64,000 nucleotides of DNA. Origin: Camellia lanceoleosa (Eukaryota > Streptophyta > Magnoliopsida > Ericales > Theaceae). The translations under genes and the position numbers were made by a program. Location of the stretch: contig JANUSC010000050.1 in NCBI GenBank assembly GCA_025200525.1, positions 434,001 through 498,000 on the forward strand, read 5' to 3'. Each line of letters begins with the position of its first letter. The stretch's first letter is position 1. Below are positions 22,200-33,774 of the stretch, piece after piece. A model generated the notes under the pieces. It was given only the letters and a program-made list of their open reading frames with translations. It made no database searches and was not told where the DNA came from.

Positions 22200-25092
22200 A
22201 GACCTGTGTTGTGCAGTCCTGCGAAGACCTGTGTGGAATCGCTCTTGAGATTGTGCAGCTTAGGATCGCTCTCAACCTCAAGATTCAATCCCTCCATTCT
22301 CAAAAACCTTGACCTTGGGTTCAGCGTATTCAATGATCAACCATCAAGAGAGGCCTATGCGGCCGTATTTGAAGTAGCCCTCGAACAAGAGGCACCGGAG
22401 TTAGATCAAGTAGATCAAATCTCATCAGTAGAAGCTTGTGAAGCTAGAACAGAAACACCCCTCCAACTAGGGGCAAAAATGTCCGATGTGCTCGTAGAGC
22501 CGAAGATGGATCCTTTTGCAAATCAAAACAACAGCCATTCTCCTGGATTCAGAGGGCTTCAATCTCAAAACCATTTGGCATGGACTTGTCACAGTTTTAC
22601 CCTTGAGAGGCTTGCTGGGCCGAAAACCCGGAAGGGCGACCCAGGCAAAAGTTAGAGCAAGCAAAAAAAAAAGCAAAAAAATACAACAAAAAAGAAAGAA
22701 AAAAAATATATATTTACAAAAAAAAAAGAGAAAAGAAAAAATGAAGAAAATGAAAAAGAAAAGATGAAGAGAATTGAAAAAAAGAAAAATGAAGCTCGCA
22801 AGGTCGAAAACCCGCATCAGGCGCCTTGGCAAAAGTTAGAGCCTAAAAAGTGAAGGTTAATACCCGAGTGAACCTTAACCCGACCTATGTAAGGCTTGAT
22901 TCCCATGTTTGGGATACGTAGGCAACTTCATCCTGAAGTCCAGCCCCCAACGCTTTCATAGCATCTCAGTCCATGTAATGGTTTTGATCACCTTTGCCTC
23001 CTCTGAATCCGATAGTTCGGTTGTGACAACCGGAACCACGCAGTCAACTTCCTCTTGAAGTCCAACCACCAATGCTCTCACAGTGACTGTGTCCATATAT
23101 TGGTCTAGACCATCTCCATCTTCTCCGTGTCTGAGAGTTCGTTTGCAATCATCACCGATGAGGACTGGTTTTCAAAATGCTGCGGCATTATCCAAACAAG
23201 GGGCAACTTTCCGTTGCCATAAGTTGCCGTGAGTCGCCGTTCAAACCAGGGGCAACTTTCCGTTGCCATGCACCCCTTTCAAGCAAGGGGCAATTTTCCA
23301 TTGCCTCCAATCCGAGGTTGTGCATCTCGAGGGTAATTTTCGTGCTCGTCGAGCATTGGCCGTTTGCAAGAATGGTTTTTGAAAATTTTTACTGAGGTTG
23401 ACTATTTTCTCGAAAACTATTTCATTTTTCAAAACTAGACCATTTTTGGGACCCAAAAGGGAAAATTTTCAGTGCTTATAGCCTGACTTGCATGATTTTC
23501 AAATCAAAAATCGAATAAACATGTTAATCTAACTCTCATTTTGGTCAAAACTGTTTTAGTAGAAAACCAAAAATGGTCAAAGTGATGAACCAGGGGCACA
23601 GTCGAGCCAGGTGTTCTGTCTTTCCCCTGTTGTCAACATACTTGCCAGAATGGCACTTTATTCGTTAGAAAAGGCACAACTGAAGCTGTCAGTAAAGGGC
23701 TGAAAGCTCTCAATATCCTCCAAACAACGGGGTATGAAGCCAAGTGCGAAGCACAAATTGGGACAGATCAAGATACACCATTTCCTGTCTGGAATATCGC
23801 CTAGACATCACCGGAAGGAATAGCCGCGAATCAATAGTGTTGGGCACAAACCCGCGACTTCATATTCATCTATTAATCACCCTGGGAAGGGATGAAAAAA
23901 TGAGAGAATAAAGAATAGAGAGGTGTAAGTTGAGAGAAAAGTAAGAAAAGGGTTTTGAGAGAAAAACCGAGCCTGAGAGCCGAGTGGTGTGAGAATCACA
24001 AATCAGGAAGGGTGGAAAACACACCCAGAGGAACTAGCTCCTCGAGATTTGAGGTCTTTCATTTTTGTAAACACGTCCGTGTGTCGTGTCTGTTGTCTTG
24101 TCTAGCCCAACTTTCGTTTTGGGTCTTTTCCGAGCATGTCTCGTTGTGATTTGGTCGTATGCCTTTCGTTTGAGTCTTTTTCTGCTGTGTTCAATTGTAG
24201 GCTCAATACCCAGGTTGAAAAACTCTTTTTTAATTTCAAAAATCGCTTATGCTCAGAGTGCTGTGTCATTCTCTACATTTGTGCAAACCAAAAGGAGAAA
24301 AAGGAAAATTTGGAGCATCTGAGTGTGTTTCAATTTCTGCAAGTTCAGTCGTCATATCCCGTACGCTCGTAATGAAATTTGTGTATTCGAATGAGCGATA
24401 TCTTTGTTATGGGTCATGTTCAAAAGAAACAGGAGTACTATGTTATGAGCTGTATGTTCAAAATGAGCAGTGTGTTATATGAGCTGTGTGTTCAGAGTGG
24501 TTAGAATGCTATGCCAACTATTCTCATGCCAGAATGGCAATCAGAAGTGCTCTCCCGGAGTATCAATCCGTGCCAAAGGAACCTTGGCTGTGTTTGCAAT
24601 GAGTTCCTAGGAGATCAACTGCGATGGTGGAAACTAGAGTTCGAACGGCTGCCGCCTAGAACACAAAAGATCGGGATTTCTGAGACTAAAGTCAGGTTTG
24701 AATACCCAGGGGTGTATCCCCGGCTTGAAATCTGTATGGAAGTCCCATAGGTTGAGATAGCATGTATGCACCTCAATTCTAGATACTGATCCACCCTAGT
24801 CTGTCACCCCGTTGAAGACTAGGAAAAGTTGTGAGTATGATCAGGAAGAAAAACGGTATCCGTGGCTTCCCCAGCAGATGTTGCTTCTTGTCAATATTTT
24901 AGCATCTTTGTACTGTGAGTTGAAGGTTAGTGTTTGAAGAACACAAGCGGGAGATCCCAATCAGAGTAGAGCGGTTCACCGCCACTCACCTCATGAGGAG
25001 CTTTCTAAAGTGCCTCTTTGTTTTGATTCATTGCTTTCCTTAAACATCATGCATTGTATTGCATTTTACCCATCAAGATCCTTTCTTGTTCA
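22200..25092 (+). other. Internal 3' region of element b without recognised gene
   Basis: This follows the truncated LTR directly. A 149-codon frame at 22206-22655 includes REAYAAVFEVALEQEAPELD and RTETPLQLGAKMSDV. I do not recognise it, and it may be a remnant of the polyprotein end or chance. A-rich low-complexity DNA lies at about 22660-22800. The phrase aggcttgattcccatgtttg with gggatacgtaggcaac near 22890-22925 is of a kind I associate with 3' untranslated regions of Tat/Ogre elements. Between 23160 and 23310 the word ggggcaactttccgttgcc recurs three times, itself partly palindromic. Confidence 0.5.
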
Positions 25093-25118
25093 TGCACGGT
25101 ATTGTATGTACCGTTCAT
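25093..25118 (+). repeat. Left copy of an array-bounding motif
   Basis: GCACGGTATTGTATGTACCG followed by TTCATT contains an ACGGTA/TACCGT stem. A near copy (GCACGATATTGTATGTACGG) sits at 28344, just past the last array, and another on the minus strand in element d near 63655-63680. Confidence 0.75.
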
Positions 25119-25139
25119 TCAGAAAAGCTCCGGTTCAGT

Positions 25140-26115
25140 TTGACTGATACCTTTCCTCTCTTGCGTGTGATATGCTGAGAGGTTTTCTCTTGCATGTGAT
25201 ACGCTGAGAAATTTACCTTTCCTCTCTTGCGTGTGATATGCTGAGAGGTTCACCTTTCTTCTCTTGCGTGTGATACGCTGAGAAATGTACCTTTTCCTCT
25301 CTTGCATGTGATACGCTGAGAGGTTTACCTCTCCTCTCTTGCATGTGATACGCTGAGAGATGCTTCCTTTCTTCTCTTGCGTATGATACGCTGAGAAGTT
25401 TACCTTTCCTCTCTTGCATGTGATACGCTGAGAGATGCTTCCTTTCTTCTCTTGCATGTGATACGCTAAGAAATTTACCTTTCCTCTCTTGCGTGTGATA
25501 CGCTGAGAAATTTACCTTTCCTCTCTTGCGTGTGATATGCTGAGAGGTTCACCTTTCTTCTCTTGCTTGTGCTACGCTGAGAAATGTACCTTTTCCTCTC
25601 TTGCGTGTGATACGCTGAGAGGTTTACCTCTCCTCTCTTGCGTGTGATACACTGAGACAAGTTTACCTTTCTTCTCTTGCGTGTGATACGCTGAGAAGTT
25701 TACCTTTCCTCTCTTGTGTGTGATACACTGACAGATGCTTCCTTTCTTCTCTTGCGTGTGCTACGCTAAGAGTTTTCCTTTCCTCTCTTGCGTGTGATAC
25801 GCTGAGAGATGCTTCCTTTCTTCTCTTGCGTGTGATACGCTGAGAAGTTTTCCTTTCCTCTCTCGCGTGTACTACGCTAAGAGGCTTTCCTTTTCCTCTC
25901 TCACGTGTGCTACGCTGAGAGATTTTACTCTTTCCCCTCTCGCGTGTGCTACGCTGAGAGATTTTTCTCTTTCTTCGCTCGCGTGTGCTACACTGAGAAG
26001 CTTTTTCTCTTCCCCCTCTCGCGTGTGCTATGCTAAGAGGTTTGTTTTTCCTCTCTCGCGTGTGCTACGCTGAGAGATTTTTCTCTTTCTTCTCTCGCGT
26101 GTGCTACACTGGGTT
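25140..26115 (+). repeat. Tandem stem-loop array I (about 35-40 bp units)
   Basis: About 25 units of the type CTCTCTTGCGTGTGATACGC followed by TGAGAG. Arms CTCTC/GAGAG and GCGT/ACGC flank the loop GTGAT. Units alternate between CTCTC...GAGAG and TTCTC...GAGAA, and one has GTGT...ACAC in place of GCGT...ACGC. The array changes gradually toward TCTCGCGTGTGCTACGCTGA by 25860-26110. Frames through it are open by repetition only. Confidence 0.95.
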
Positions 26116-26325
26116 GCATTGTTTTGCATCACTTTCGCATTGTTATGCGCCACGCTTAGGTTGCATTGTTTTGCATCCCTTCCGCATTGTTATGCACTGA
26201 TTCACTTGCATTGTTATGCATCGTTCCACTTGCATTGTTATGCACACCTCTTCATTTGCGTTGTCACGCACTTTCCACTTGCACTGTGATGCACATTTCA
26301 ATCGCATTGTTATGCGCACTCTTTT
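26110..26325 (+). repeat. Tandem stem-loop array II (GCATTGTTATGC)
   Basis: About nine copies of GCATTGTTATGC or close variants, each a GCAT/ATGC stem with a short T-rich loop. Variants such as GCGTTGTCACGC keep the arms complementary. Confidence 0.85.
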
Positions 26326-26830
26326 TCTGAAACACCGGGATACGTCCCTACGTTTCTTCCTTCTTTCTGAAACACCGGGATACGTCGCTATGTTTCTCAT
26401 TCCTTTCGGAACACCGAGATGCGTCCCTACGTTTCTTTTATCTTTCTGAAACACCGGGATACGTCCCTATGTTTTTTCCTCTTTGGTTAAAAGCATTTGG
26501 AATACGTTCCGGTGCTCACACCATTCCGAGACACGGGGATACGTCCTTATGTCTCTTTATCTTTCTGAAACACCGGGATACGTCCCTATGTTTCTTCCCC
26601 TCTGGTTAAAAGCATTTGGAATACGTTCCGGTGCTCACACCATTCCGAGACATGGGGATACGTCCTTATGTCTCTTTATCTTTCTGAAACACCGGGATAC
26701 GTCCCTATGTTTCTTCATCTCCGGTTGAAGGCATTTGGAATACGTTTCAATGCTCTCGCCATTTCTGAGACATAGGCATATGTCTCCATGCCTCTTCTTC
26801 TTTTGGAAACGTGGGGTTGTTTCCCTCTGT
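26325..26830 (+). repeat. Tandem stem-loop array III (GAAACA...TGTTTC)
   Basis: About eleven stem-loops. Type 1 is GAAACA-cc-GGGA-tacg-TCCC-ta-TGTTTC. Type 2 is GAGACA-cg-GGGA-tacg-TCCT-ta-TGTCTC. Type 3 is GCA-ttt-GGAA-tacg-TTCC-gg-TGC. The loop TACG is constant while both arms change together. Confidence 0.9.
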
Positions 26831-26840
26831 TTCTCTCGGG

Positions 26841-27150
26841 TTGTCAGACCTCCTCTCACGATTTTAGCGTGATTTGAGTGTCCCGTTCCTTACGCGATTT
26901 TAGCGTGTTTGGAATTTATCCCAGGTTGCGTTGTAGACGCACTGGGCGGTTTGTCGGACCTCCTCTCACGATTTCAGCGTGGTTTGAGTTCCCGTTCCTT
27001 ACGCGATTTCAGCGTGTTTGGAATTTATCCCAGGTTGCATTGTAGACACGCTGGGTGGGTTGTCGGACCTCCTCTCACGATTTCAGCGTAATTTGAGTGT
27101 CCCGTTCCTTACGCATTTTTAGCGTATTTGGAATTTGTCTCGGGTTGCGT
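26841..27150 (+). repeat. Tandem array IV (about 110 bp, three units)
   Basis: Units start at the phrase gacctcctctcacg (near 26845, 26955 and 27064). Each has CACG-atttcag-CGTG and ACGC-gatttca-GCGT stem-loops, followed by a GCGTTGTAGACGC-like segment. Confidence 0.9.
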
Positions 27151-27229
27151 TGTATATGTGCCCGATTGGTTGTTTTTCTTCCTCTCTTGATTCTGGCATG
27201 GTTAGGGTTTGCCACCTTTTTGCATCTTT

Positions 27230-28040
27230 ACTATCATAACATTTATGCATCGCGCTGTCTTGCGCACCTTACCTGTTTGCATTTTTGGTATGCCTTCATT
27301 GTTCGCGCTATCTTGCGCACCCTACCTGTTTGTATTTTTGGTATGTATTCATTGTTCACGCTATCTTGCGCACCCTACCTGTTTGCATTTTTTGTATGCA
27401 TTCATTGTTCGCGCTATCTTGCGCACCCTACCTGTTTGCATTTTTGGTATGCATTCATTGTTCGCGCTATCTTGCGCACCCTACCTGTTTGCATTTTTGG
27501 TATGCATTCATTGTTCGTGCTATCTTGCGCACCCTACCTGTTTACATTTTTGGTATGCATTCATTATTCGCGCTATTTTGCGCATCGCGCTATCTTGCGC
27601 ACCCTACCTGATTGCATTTTTGGTATGCATTCATTGTTCGCGCTATCTTGCGCACCCTACCTGATTGCATTTTGCATGCATTCATTGTTCATGCTATCTT
27701 GCGCATCGCGCTATCTTACGCACCTTACCTGATTGCATTTTGCATGCATTCATTGTTCGCGCTATCTTGCGCATCGCGCTGTCTTGCGCACCCTACCTGA
27801 TTGCATTTTGCATGCATTCATTGTTCTCACTATCTTGCGCATCGCGTTGTCTTGCGCACCCTACCTGATTGCATGTTGCATGCATTCATTGTTCGCACTA
27901 TCTTGCGCACCCTACCTGATTGCATTTTGCATGCATTCATTGTTCGCGCTATCTTACGCATCGCGCTGTCTTGCGCACCCTACCTGATTGCATTTTGCAT
28001 GCATTCATTGTTCACGCTTTCTAGCACATCGCACTGTCTT
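27230..28040 (+). repeat. Tandem array V (53-bp then 68-bp units)
   Basis: GCGCTATCTTGCGC recurs at 53-bp spacing (tctt at 27364, 27417, 27470, 27523). From about 27600 some units gain a second GCGC-type hairpin and become 68 bp. The stems are GCGC/GCGC. Units lack stops in all three frames, and 53 and 68 are not multiples of three, so frames of up to 224 codons (27801-28475) rotate through the frames. They are almost certainly not genes. Confidence 0.95.
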
Positions 28041-28300
28041 GTGCACTCGCGTTGTCTAAAGCATCGTGCTATTTTGCGCATCGCACTGTTTTGTGCACCC
28101 CATTGCATTTGGCATGCATTTCAATCGCGCTATCTTGCGCACATCATATGCACTTGTTGGCGCATTACATTTCATTTTGCATTTGGCATGCATTTCAATC
28201 GCGCTATCTTGCGCACTCTACCTGCACTTGTTAGTGCATTGCATGTTTGTGCACACATCTCATGCGTTGTCACGCACTTTTCAAATGCATTGTTATGCAT
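28041..28300 (+). repeat. Decayed end of the array region
   Basis: Looser copies of GCGCTATCTTGCGC, GCATTGTTATGC and GGCATGCATTTCAATC grade out of array V. Confidence 0.7.
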
Positions 28301-28343
28301 CTTCTTAACCATATTGTACCTGTTAAGTTCATTTCTTTTTCAG

Positions 28344-28726
28344 GCACGATATTGTATGTACGGTTCATTTGAAGTTGGTGCAACCCGACGAGCCGCACAA
28401 GTATTGTATTCACTCCGTGTGAAACGTAGTAAGAATTGCATAATTCTTTTACATCCTTTCTGCATTGTAGTGTAGTCGGATTCGTGTTCGCCTGCTTAAA
28501 ACTGTTGCATGTCTTGCTTTATTATAGCATCTGTGGCATGATTGTTAGTCATGCCCTTGCATCTTGCATATCGTTTGCATTTTTCCCCAGTCTTCGGGCA
28601 CATCTCTGCATGCTTATACTAATTTTTTGTCTGAGTCTTCGGCCTTGTCAAAAATGAGTCGTCTCTGGGCTTTGACATTCACTCCCGTCACTTTGTGACT
28701 TCTGAGTTCTGTCAAAAAAGGGCAAC
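28344..28726 (+). other. Conserved pre-PPT block and PPT of element b
   Basis: The block from GCACGATATTGTATG through gcacaagtattgtattcac to cattcactcccgtcac recurs on the minus strand in element d (63320-63690), so it is conserved between copies. It ends in the PPT AAAAAAGGGCAAC (28714-28726), next to the LTR. Confidence 0.8.
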
Positions 28727-31700
28727 TGTAGACACCCCATTTTTGACCGTCCTCAAGACTTGGTTGTGCTTGTAGGTACACCCAACAACTAGTTTGATTG
28801 CTCGTCTAGCATTTGACTGTCGCGGCGGAATGTCACCGGTTCGAGTTTCCTGGGCCCTGTATCCTTTCTGCCTCATTTTTGGACCTTGACTAGGTCCTGT
28901 TAGAGTGGCCCTCATAGTGCACTGCCGGCCATGGCTTTTCCCCCGGCCATCAAGAAGCCTGCTGCCATTAGTGTGCACGGCCATCTTGATGGCCGGCACC
29001 CCCCTATCTCAACTGGTTTCCAGGCAGATCTTTTGAGCCAGCTGGATTTTCATTTGCTCCCCTCCATACACGTGTATAGAGGGATGAAAGCCTTGAAAAG
29101 CTTGTTCAAGAAGCTTTGGCTTTGCATTGTTCTATATAAGGAAGAGCCTTCTTCCTTATGCAGGGGTTCTGAGTTTTGAAGAGGAAAAAATATGTCTCTC
29201 TCTATATTGTGTGTATTTTTTGCCTTAGAGTTAGATTTCTTTGCACTTTTGCACTACAACACCTAGATATACACCTCCATCCTCCATTCCAGCACCTTGG
29301 AGGCCATTTGTGGAGGTTGGAAGCTCAGAATCTTGGACCAAAACCTGCTGGAAAGCTGCTCTTCTAAGGTAAGTGCCTATTTCCCTCAAACTTGCACTTT
29401 CTTGCTTCATCTATAAGCCTTAATTGAAAGCATTTTTGGACTTTGTCATGAACTGAAAAATGTCATATTTTGAGCTCCTCTATATGTTTGATCAAGGACT
29501 CTTTACTGTTTGAGGCCTCCTCCTACCACTTGTCTCTTTATCCCTCTTTGTAGGCCTTTTTTTGCATGATGTATTAGCCTCATTTGTAAGCACTTCTGGG
29601 CTCCAAGCCAAACTAAAAAGTGCCTTTTCTTGAGCCCCTCTTCAACTTTGTTGAAGGGCTCTTTGCCATTTGGGGCCAGCTTCTGTCCCTTGTGCTTTAT
29701 CTCTCCTTTTAGGGCCATTTTTGCATGATAGATTAGCCCTACTTGTGATTATTTTCGAGATTTGATATAAACTAGAAAAAAAAATTTTTTTGACCTCCTC
29801 TTTAAGATTGATTAAGGTCTCTTTGCTTTTTCGGGTCATCTTCCCCCATGTATGCTTTCTCTCTTCATGTTTAGAGCCATACATGTGAGTATTTGCATTG
29901 CCCTTGTTTTGGCCTATTAGCCACTGAAATTCAATGAATTTTCAGTGGCCTTGTTGTGTTCTTGAAGGCCAAAATTAGAGGGGGGTGACCCCCTCTCTCC
30001 TTGTCATGTTTGATGGCCTTTTTTGGCCTTCCAAGGAGACCACATTTTGCATGCTTCTAGGCCTTGTTCCAGGCCCTTTTCAGTGGGTTTTGGGACCCTC
30101 TTGAGCCATTTCCAGAGTTGGTTTGGCCTTGTTGAATGTCCATCTTACATGTGCCTAATAATCCCTTGTATGGCCCTCCAAAGAGGCCCCTCATTTTGGC
30201 ATGCATTGGCTGCATTTCCATGATTATTTGAGCATATTTTCACATGTTTTGTTCACTGATTTTGGCTGATTTGGTGAGATTTCATATGCTTCATATACAT
30301 GTCACACAACTCATGCCTACTAGCCAATCTTGCATGCTATGTTAGTCCATCATGCTAGCATCTTTAGCCATGCTTTGAACTAGAAATGTTCATGTGTTAG
30401 GGGTGCCTTGCCTCTGTATTTATGCTTCCTAGTCAAATAATGCATGTTTTGTATAGCTGTAGTGTAATTGACCTTGCAAGCTTTGTGTTTCGGTGATGCA
30501 TGCATGCTATCTTTGAGATATTTAGATGATTTGGCATCATTTAATGCTTCATTTCAGAGCATGTACCATTGTTAAATTCCCCTTCGTCCATGCTTCAAGT
30601 GTCTTGGAATGTCGTGCATCATTGCGTAGTTTAAGGCTTAGCTTGTGTGCTTGCATGCCTAGGTATTTGAGCCTTCGTTCCAGCATGTTTAAGTCCTTGT
30701 TTAGGCTTAATTAAACTCTGTCCATGCTTAGTTCATGTGTTCGTGCCATGTATTGCATGCCTCCTTTGTATTACTCTTTGCTAGCTTTCATGACCTAGGA
30801 CCTTCACGTGCTTTGCTTGTGCTATTTAAATGATTTGGCATCATTTATCATCTCATTTCAGTGCATATAGTGTTGTTACACTTGCACATTTGTCACTTCT
30901 TAGGCACTTTTGAGAGTTGCCCTTTTAGGCCCCTTTGTTGAACCTTTCGCATTTTGCATGCTTGAGTGTTTTTGTGTGGCTCAATTCATCGCTATTGGCT
31001 ACTAATTTGGACCTAGTTGAGAGTTGTCCATCTTTGGTGTAAGCCCATTTTGCCATGTTGTCGCATGCTCGTTACATGTAGTATGTTGTTGCATACTTGC
31101 TTAGCTTTACATGCCTTGCATGTTCATATGTTCATATTGCATTTTGTCATAGGTTGTTGCCTCACATTATGCTCATATGCTTGTTGCATGTTTGGTTTGA
31201 TTGCATGTTTGCATACTTAGGTCATGTTGCATGTTTGCCATGCTTATGTGTTGCATTGCTTGGATTAAGTGTTAATCCGAGCACGAGGAACGAGGGGCGT
31301 TTCATACTTCAAGTGATGGAACGCGTCTCAATTCTTGGTTGCCGAAGCTCTTGATGATTCATGATAGAGTTCTAGGCTTTACTTGCTTTATCTGTGCATT
31401 CATTTTCATATTGATTTGCACAAGTTGGATCTTTGGCCATCATGCATCGGGATGCGTGATTGATGGTCGTGGATCCAACTAGGCCTCTCCCTTGATGTTT
31501 TGAGGTGATTTGGAGTGCTATGGTGCGTACATGTCCTAGGGAAACCCTCATTTTCCTCTATTTTGTGCTTTGTTGCAGTTTGGTGTCACAGCACGCCAGT
31601 GGCCGGCAGTGTGCCACCCTTGGCCGGCAGTGGGCCATCTATGGTCGGCAGCTCTCCTTTCCTGGCCGGCAGGCCGCTGGTAGCTCCCCCAGCAATGTTT

Positions 31701-33156
31701 TGGTAAGTCTCAGCACCCAGAACTAGAGGACACCCTGCAAACAGATCCTCTAAAGAGCAACCAGAAGGCATTCCAAGGCGAGGAACCGAAGCGAGCATGT
31801 GCATCCCTCGTGTCCCGAGGTTTCTAATTATGTAATAACTTAGATTAATTAGCTTCAGTAGCTAGCTAGATGCATGCTCAGTTGAAATTAGTTAATTTGT
31901 TAATTGGCTCATTTGTTTTTGTAATTATTTAATTAGCTTAGATGGTTAATTAACTTAGTTTGTGATGTAATAAGTAATTAGCTTAGATTAGTTAGTTGTT
32001 TATTTTTGCTTTGGACTGTACCTATTTTGGACATTCGGACTCTTTTATTCGGACCCTCCCTGTGAGGGCACAATGTTGTAATAAGGGTGCGTGTGTGTGT
32101 GCATGTCCTCCGACCCCCTTTCTTTCTCCCTTTTATTTACCTGCTCATGTTGGTTAGTTTTAGGGACACGTTTGTTTAGCATACCATATGTTTGCATGAG
32201 TGCATCATTCATTTGTCTTGCATGCACCGAGGCTCGGTTCATCATTCAAACTGCATTGCAATTTTTAATACACTTTCTTGAATACGTGTTTCAAAGCATG
32301 TTTTGAAGTAAGTGCCATGCCATGTCATTAGTAGCCGAGCCTACTTAGTTGCATTCTGTATGTGATACATTAGCCATTTAACATCAATTAGGGTCATGCA
32401 TGTTTTGCTAAACAAGTTTACTATTTTGGCACGGAGTACGCTATAAGTATTTTATGCTTTAGCATCTCACATGAGCGTGAATGTTACATGACAGCATGCT
32501 TACCATGTGACTATATATGCTTATGTGATAAACTGCCTGAATGCCTGTGAATGAAGGGTGGATTACTTGAATTGGGGTAATTCATTGAAATCCGTATTTT
32601 AGCCTACTTGCGAGTAGCAAATTTCAAAACATCTTCAAACAAACGGATATGCAATGCTTTGTTCCAAATTAGGCAATCTAGTCTATACTTGTTTTGCTGT
32701 GCGCATCACATAGTAATTCTAGCTAATTAATCGGAATAAGAACACATAACGTTTTCAAAATCAAATATCATGGTTAGTAGGGGCCGATCTTTGATCGGGC
32801 GAGCGGGGGTGCTCACGATGTGACCTTCCCCAATCGTACCCAAGTTCCCGAGCCGAGGCAACTTTGGTGATGACAGACACGTGGCCTTTGGCACCGAGTC
32901 AGGGTTTCCTAAATTCCCCCAAAATAAAATATTTAGGTGGCGACTCTGTATCTGGCAAAGCAATCCATGTTTGGCACTTCTTTCAAAAAATCTATTTTCA
33001 AAACAATTTGCCAGATTTGGACTCTTTGATTATTCATCGGTCTTGCATTGCACTCTGCGAGATTAGATACAGGACCGTGACATTGAGTCCTGAACTATAG
33101 TGAGCCCCAAATGAACGAAACGGGATTCCCTCCCGGGACGTTCGGGGACGTCTACA
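28727..33156 (+). repeat. 3' LTR of element b (4.43 kb)
   Basis: Starts TGTAGACACCCC right after the PPT and ends GACGTCTACA before the GTAAG duplication. TATA and hairpin lie at 29131-29159. The last 1.4 kb (31725-33156) is absent from the 5' copy. Its end has relatives in the LTR of element d: aggtggcgactctgt at 32935 matches the minus strand near 58316-58331, and the gtgagggcacaatgttgtaa region at 32070 matches about 59145-59170. None of the ORFs here looks real. Confidence 0.9.
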
Positions 33157-33161
33157 GTAAG

Positions 33162-33403
33162 CTTGAGGGCACGCAGTCACCCTCATTGCGAGCTAGAGCA
33201 TCCTGCACCGCTCTCACAATCTTGTGTGCAACTTCCTCCCTAACAGCCGATGCTATAACAATAGGTGCTAAAGGAACCGTTGTGCCCCTACCGGCACTCC
33301 TACTACCCATCCGTCCTTTATACCCTCCTGTAGAAATCCTATAAAACCGAAAATCAAAACCAAACTTATTGCACAAAACAACAGCGTTCCCCAAGGCACA
33401 CAC
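33162..33403 (-). pseudogene. N-terminal gag fragment of element c
   Basis: The minus frame from 33403 includes PLAPIVIASAVREEVAHKIV and RAVQDALARNEG, consistent with the start of a gypsy gag. It runs into the right target duplication of element b. The rest of gag resumes at 19157. The two halves are one base out of frame across the site, so gag was already broken or has decayed since. Confidence 0.65.
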
Positions 33404-33759
33404 TCACCACCCTTAAGTTACAAGACACGTTTAGCCTCGAAACACACATTTCTATTACATATAAACAATTAAACACCTAAACACAAAATCGAATTAAGTC
33501 CACAAAGATAGCCACTCATTCCAGAACTCTCAAGGAATTCCTATCATAAACCACGTTGATCAGGTGTGTTTCCAATAAGACCTCAAAGCAAGTTCCCTAG
33601 CGACAAGTACCATCCAAGAAACTTAATCCCATGCTCACATAAATGCAACATATAAGTCCTAACACTTATCCTAACTATATGCAACATCTTCACCACACGT
33701 ACCAAACCCATTGTGGTAAAAACCACTTCCCACAAGCCCAAAGTATTCAAACCCGCCTC
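33404..33759 (-). other. 5' leader of element c
   Basis: Untranslated leader between primer site and gag. No structure was recognised. Confidence 0.5.
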
Positions 33760-33774
33760 TCTCTGATATCAAGT
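33760..33774 (-). other. Primer binding site of element c
   Basis: On the minus strand, two bases after the LTR, the sequence TTGATATCAGAGA resembles TGGTATCAGAGC, the tRNA-iMet primer site of plant chromoviruses, with a few changes. Confidence 0.7.

Larger units (their letters stand above)
19158..33156 (+). mobile_element. Element b: deleted Ogre/Tat-like giant LTR retrotransposon
   Basis: It starts TGTAGACACCCC and ends GACGTCTACA. GTAAG lies at 19153-19157 and 33157-33161, a clean 5-bp target duplication inside the gag of element c. A second TGTAGACACCCC at 28727 follows a PPT and starts a 4,430-bp 3' LTR. The 5' LTR copy stops matching near 22199, and no gag, protease, RT or integrase is visible. 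What remains is truncated 5' LTR, 3' internal region with tandem arrays, and 3' LTR. The very long LTR and the PPT phrase (tcaaaaaagggcaac) point to the Ogre/Tat group. The two LTR copies look mostly identical by eye, so this is probably younger than element c. Confidence 0.85.

Noticed and set aside
22467..22832. 121-codon minus frame with poly-Phe and poly-Leu
   Set aside because: Complement of an A-rich low-complexity tract.
25119..25660. Minus frames of repeated basic peptides
   Set aside because: Translation of array I; no independent support.
25140..26115. CRISPR-like array
   Set aside because: Units are contiguous and similar throughout, without unique spacers, in a plant retrotransposon; it is a minisatellite.
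27097..28475. Frames of 151-224 codons rich in Cys, His and Leu
   Set aside because: They are tandem 53/68-bp units that lack stops in all frames; overlapping frames are equally open and no protein family fits.
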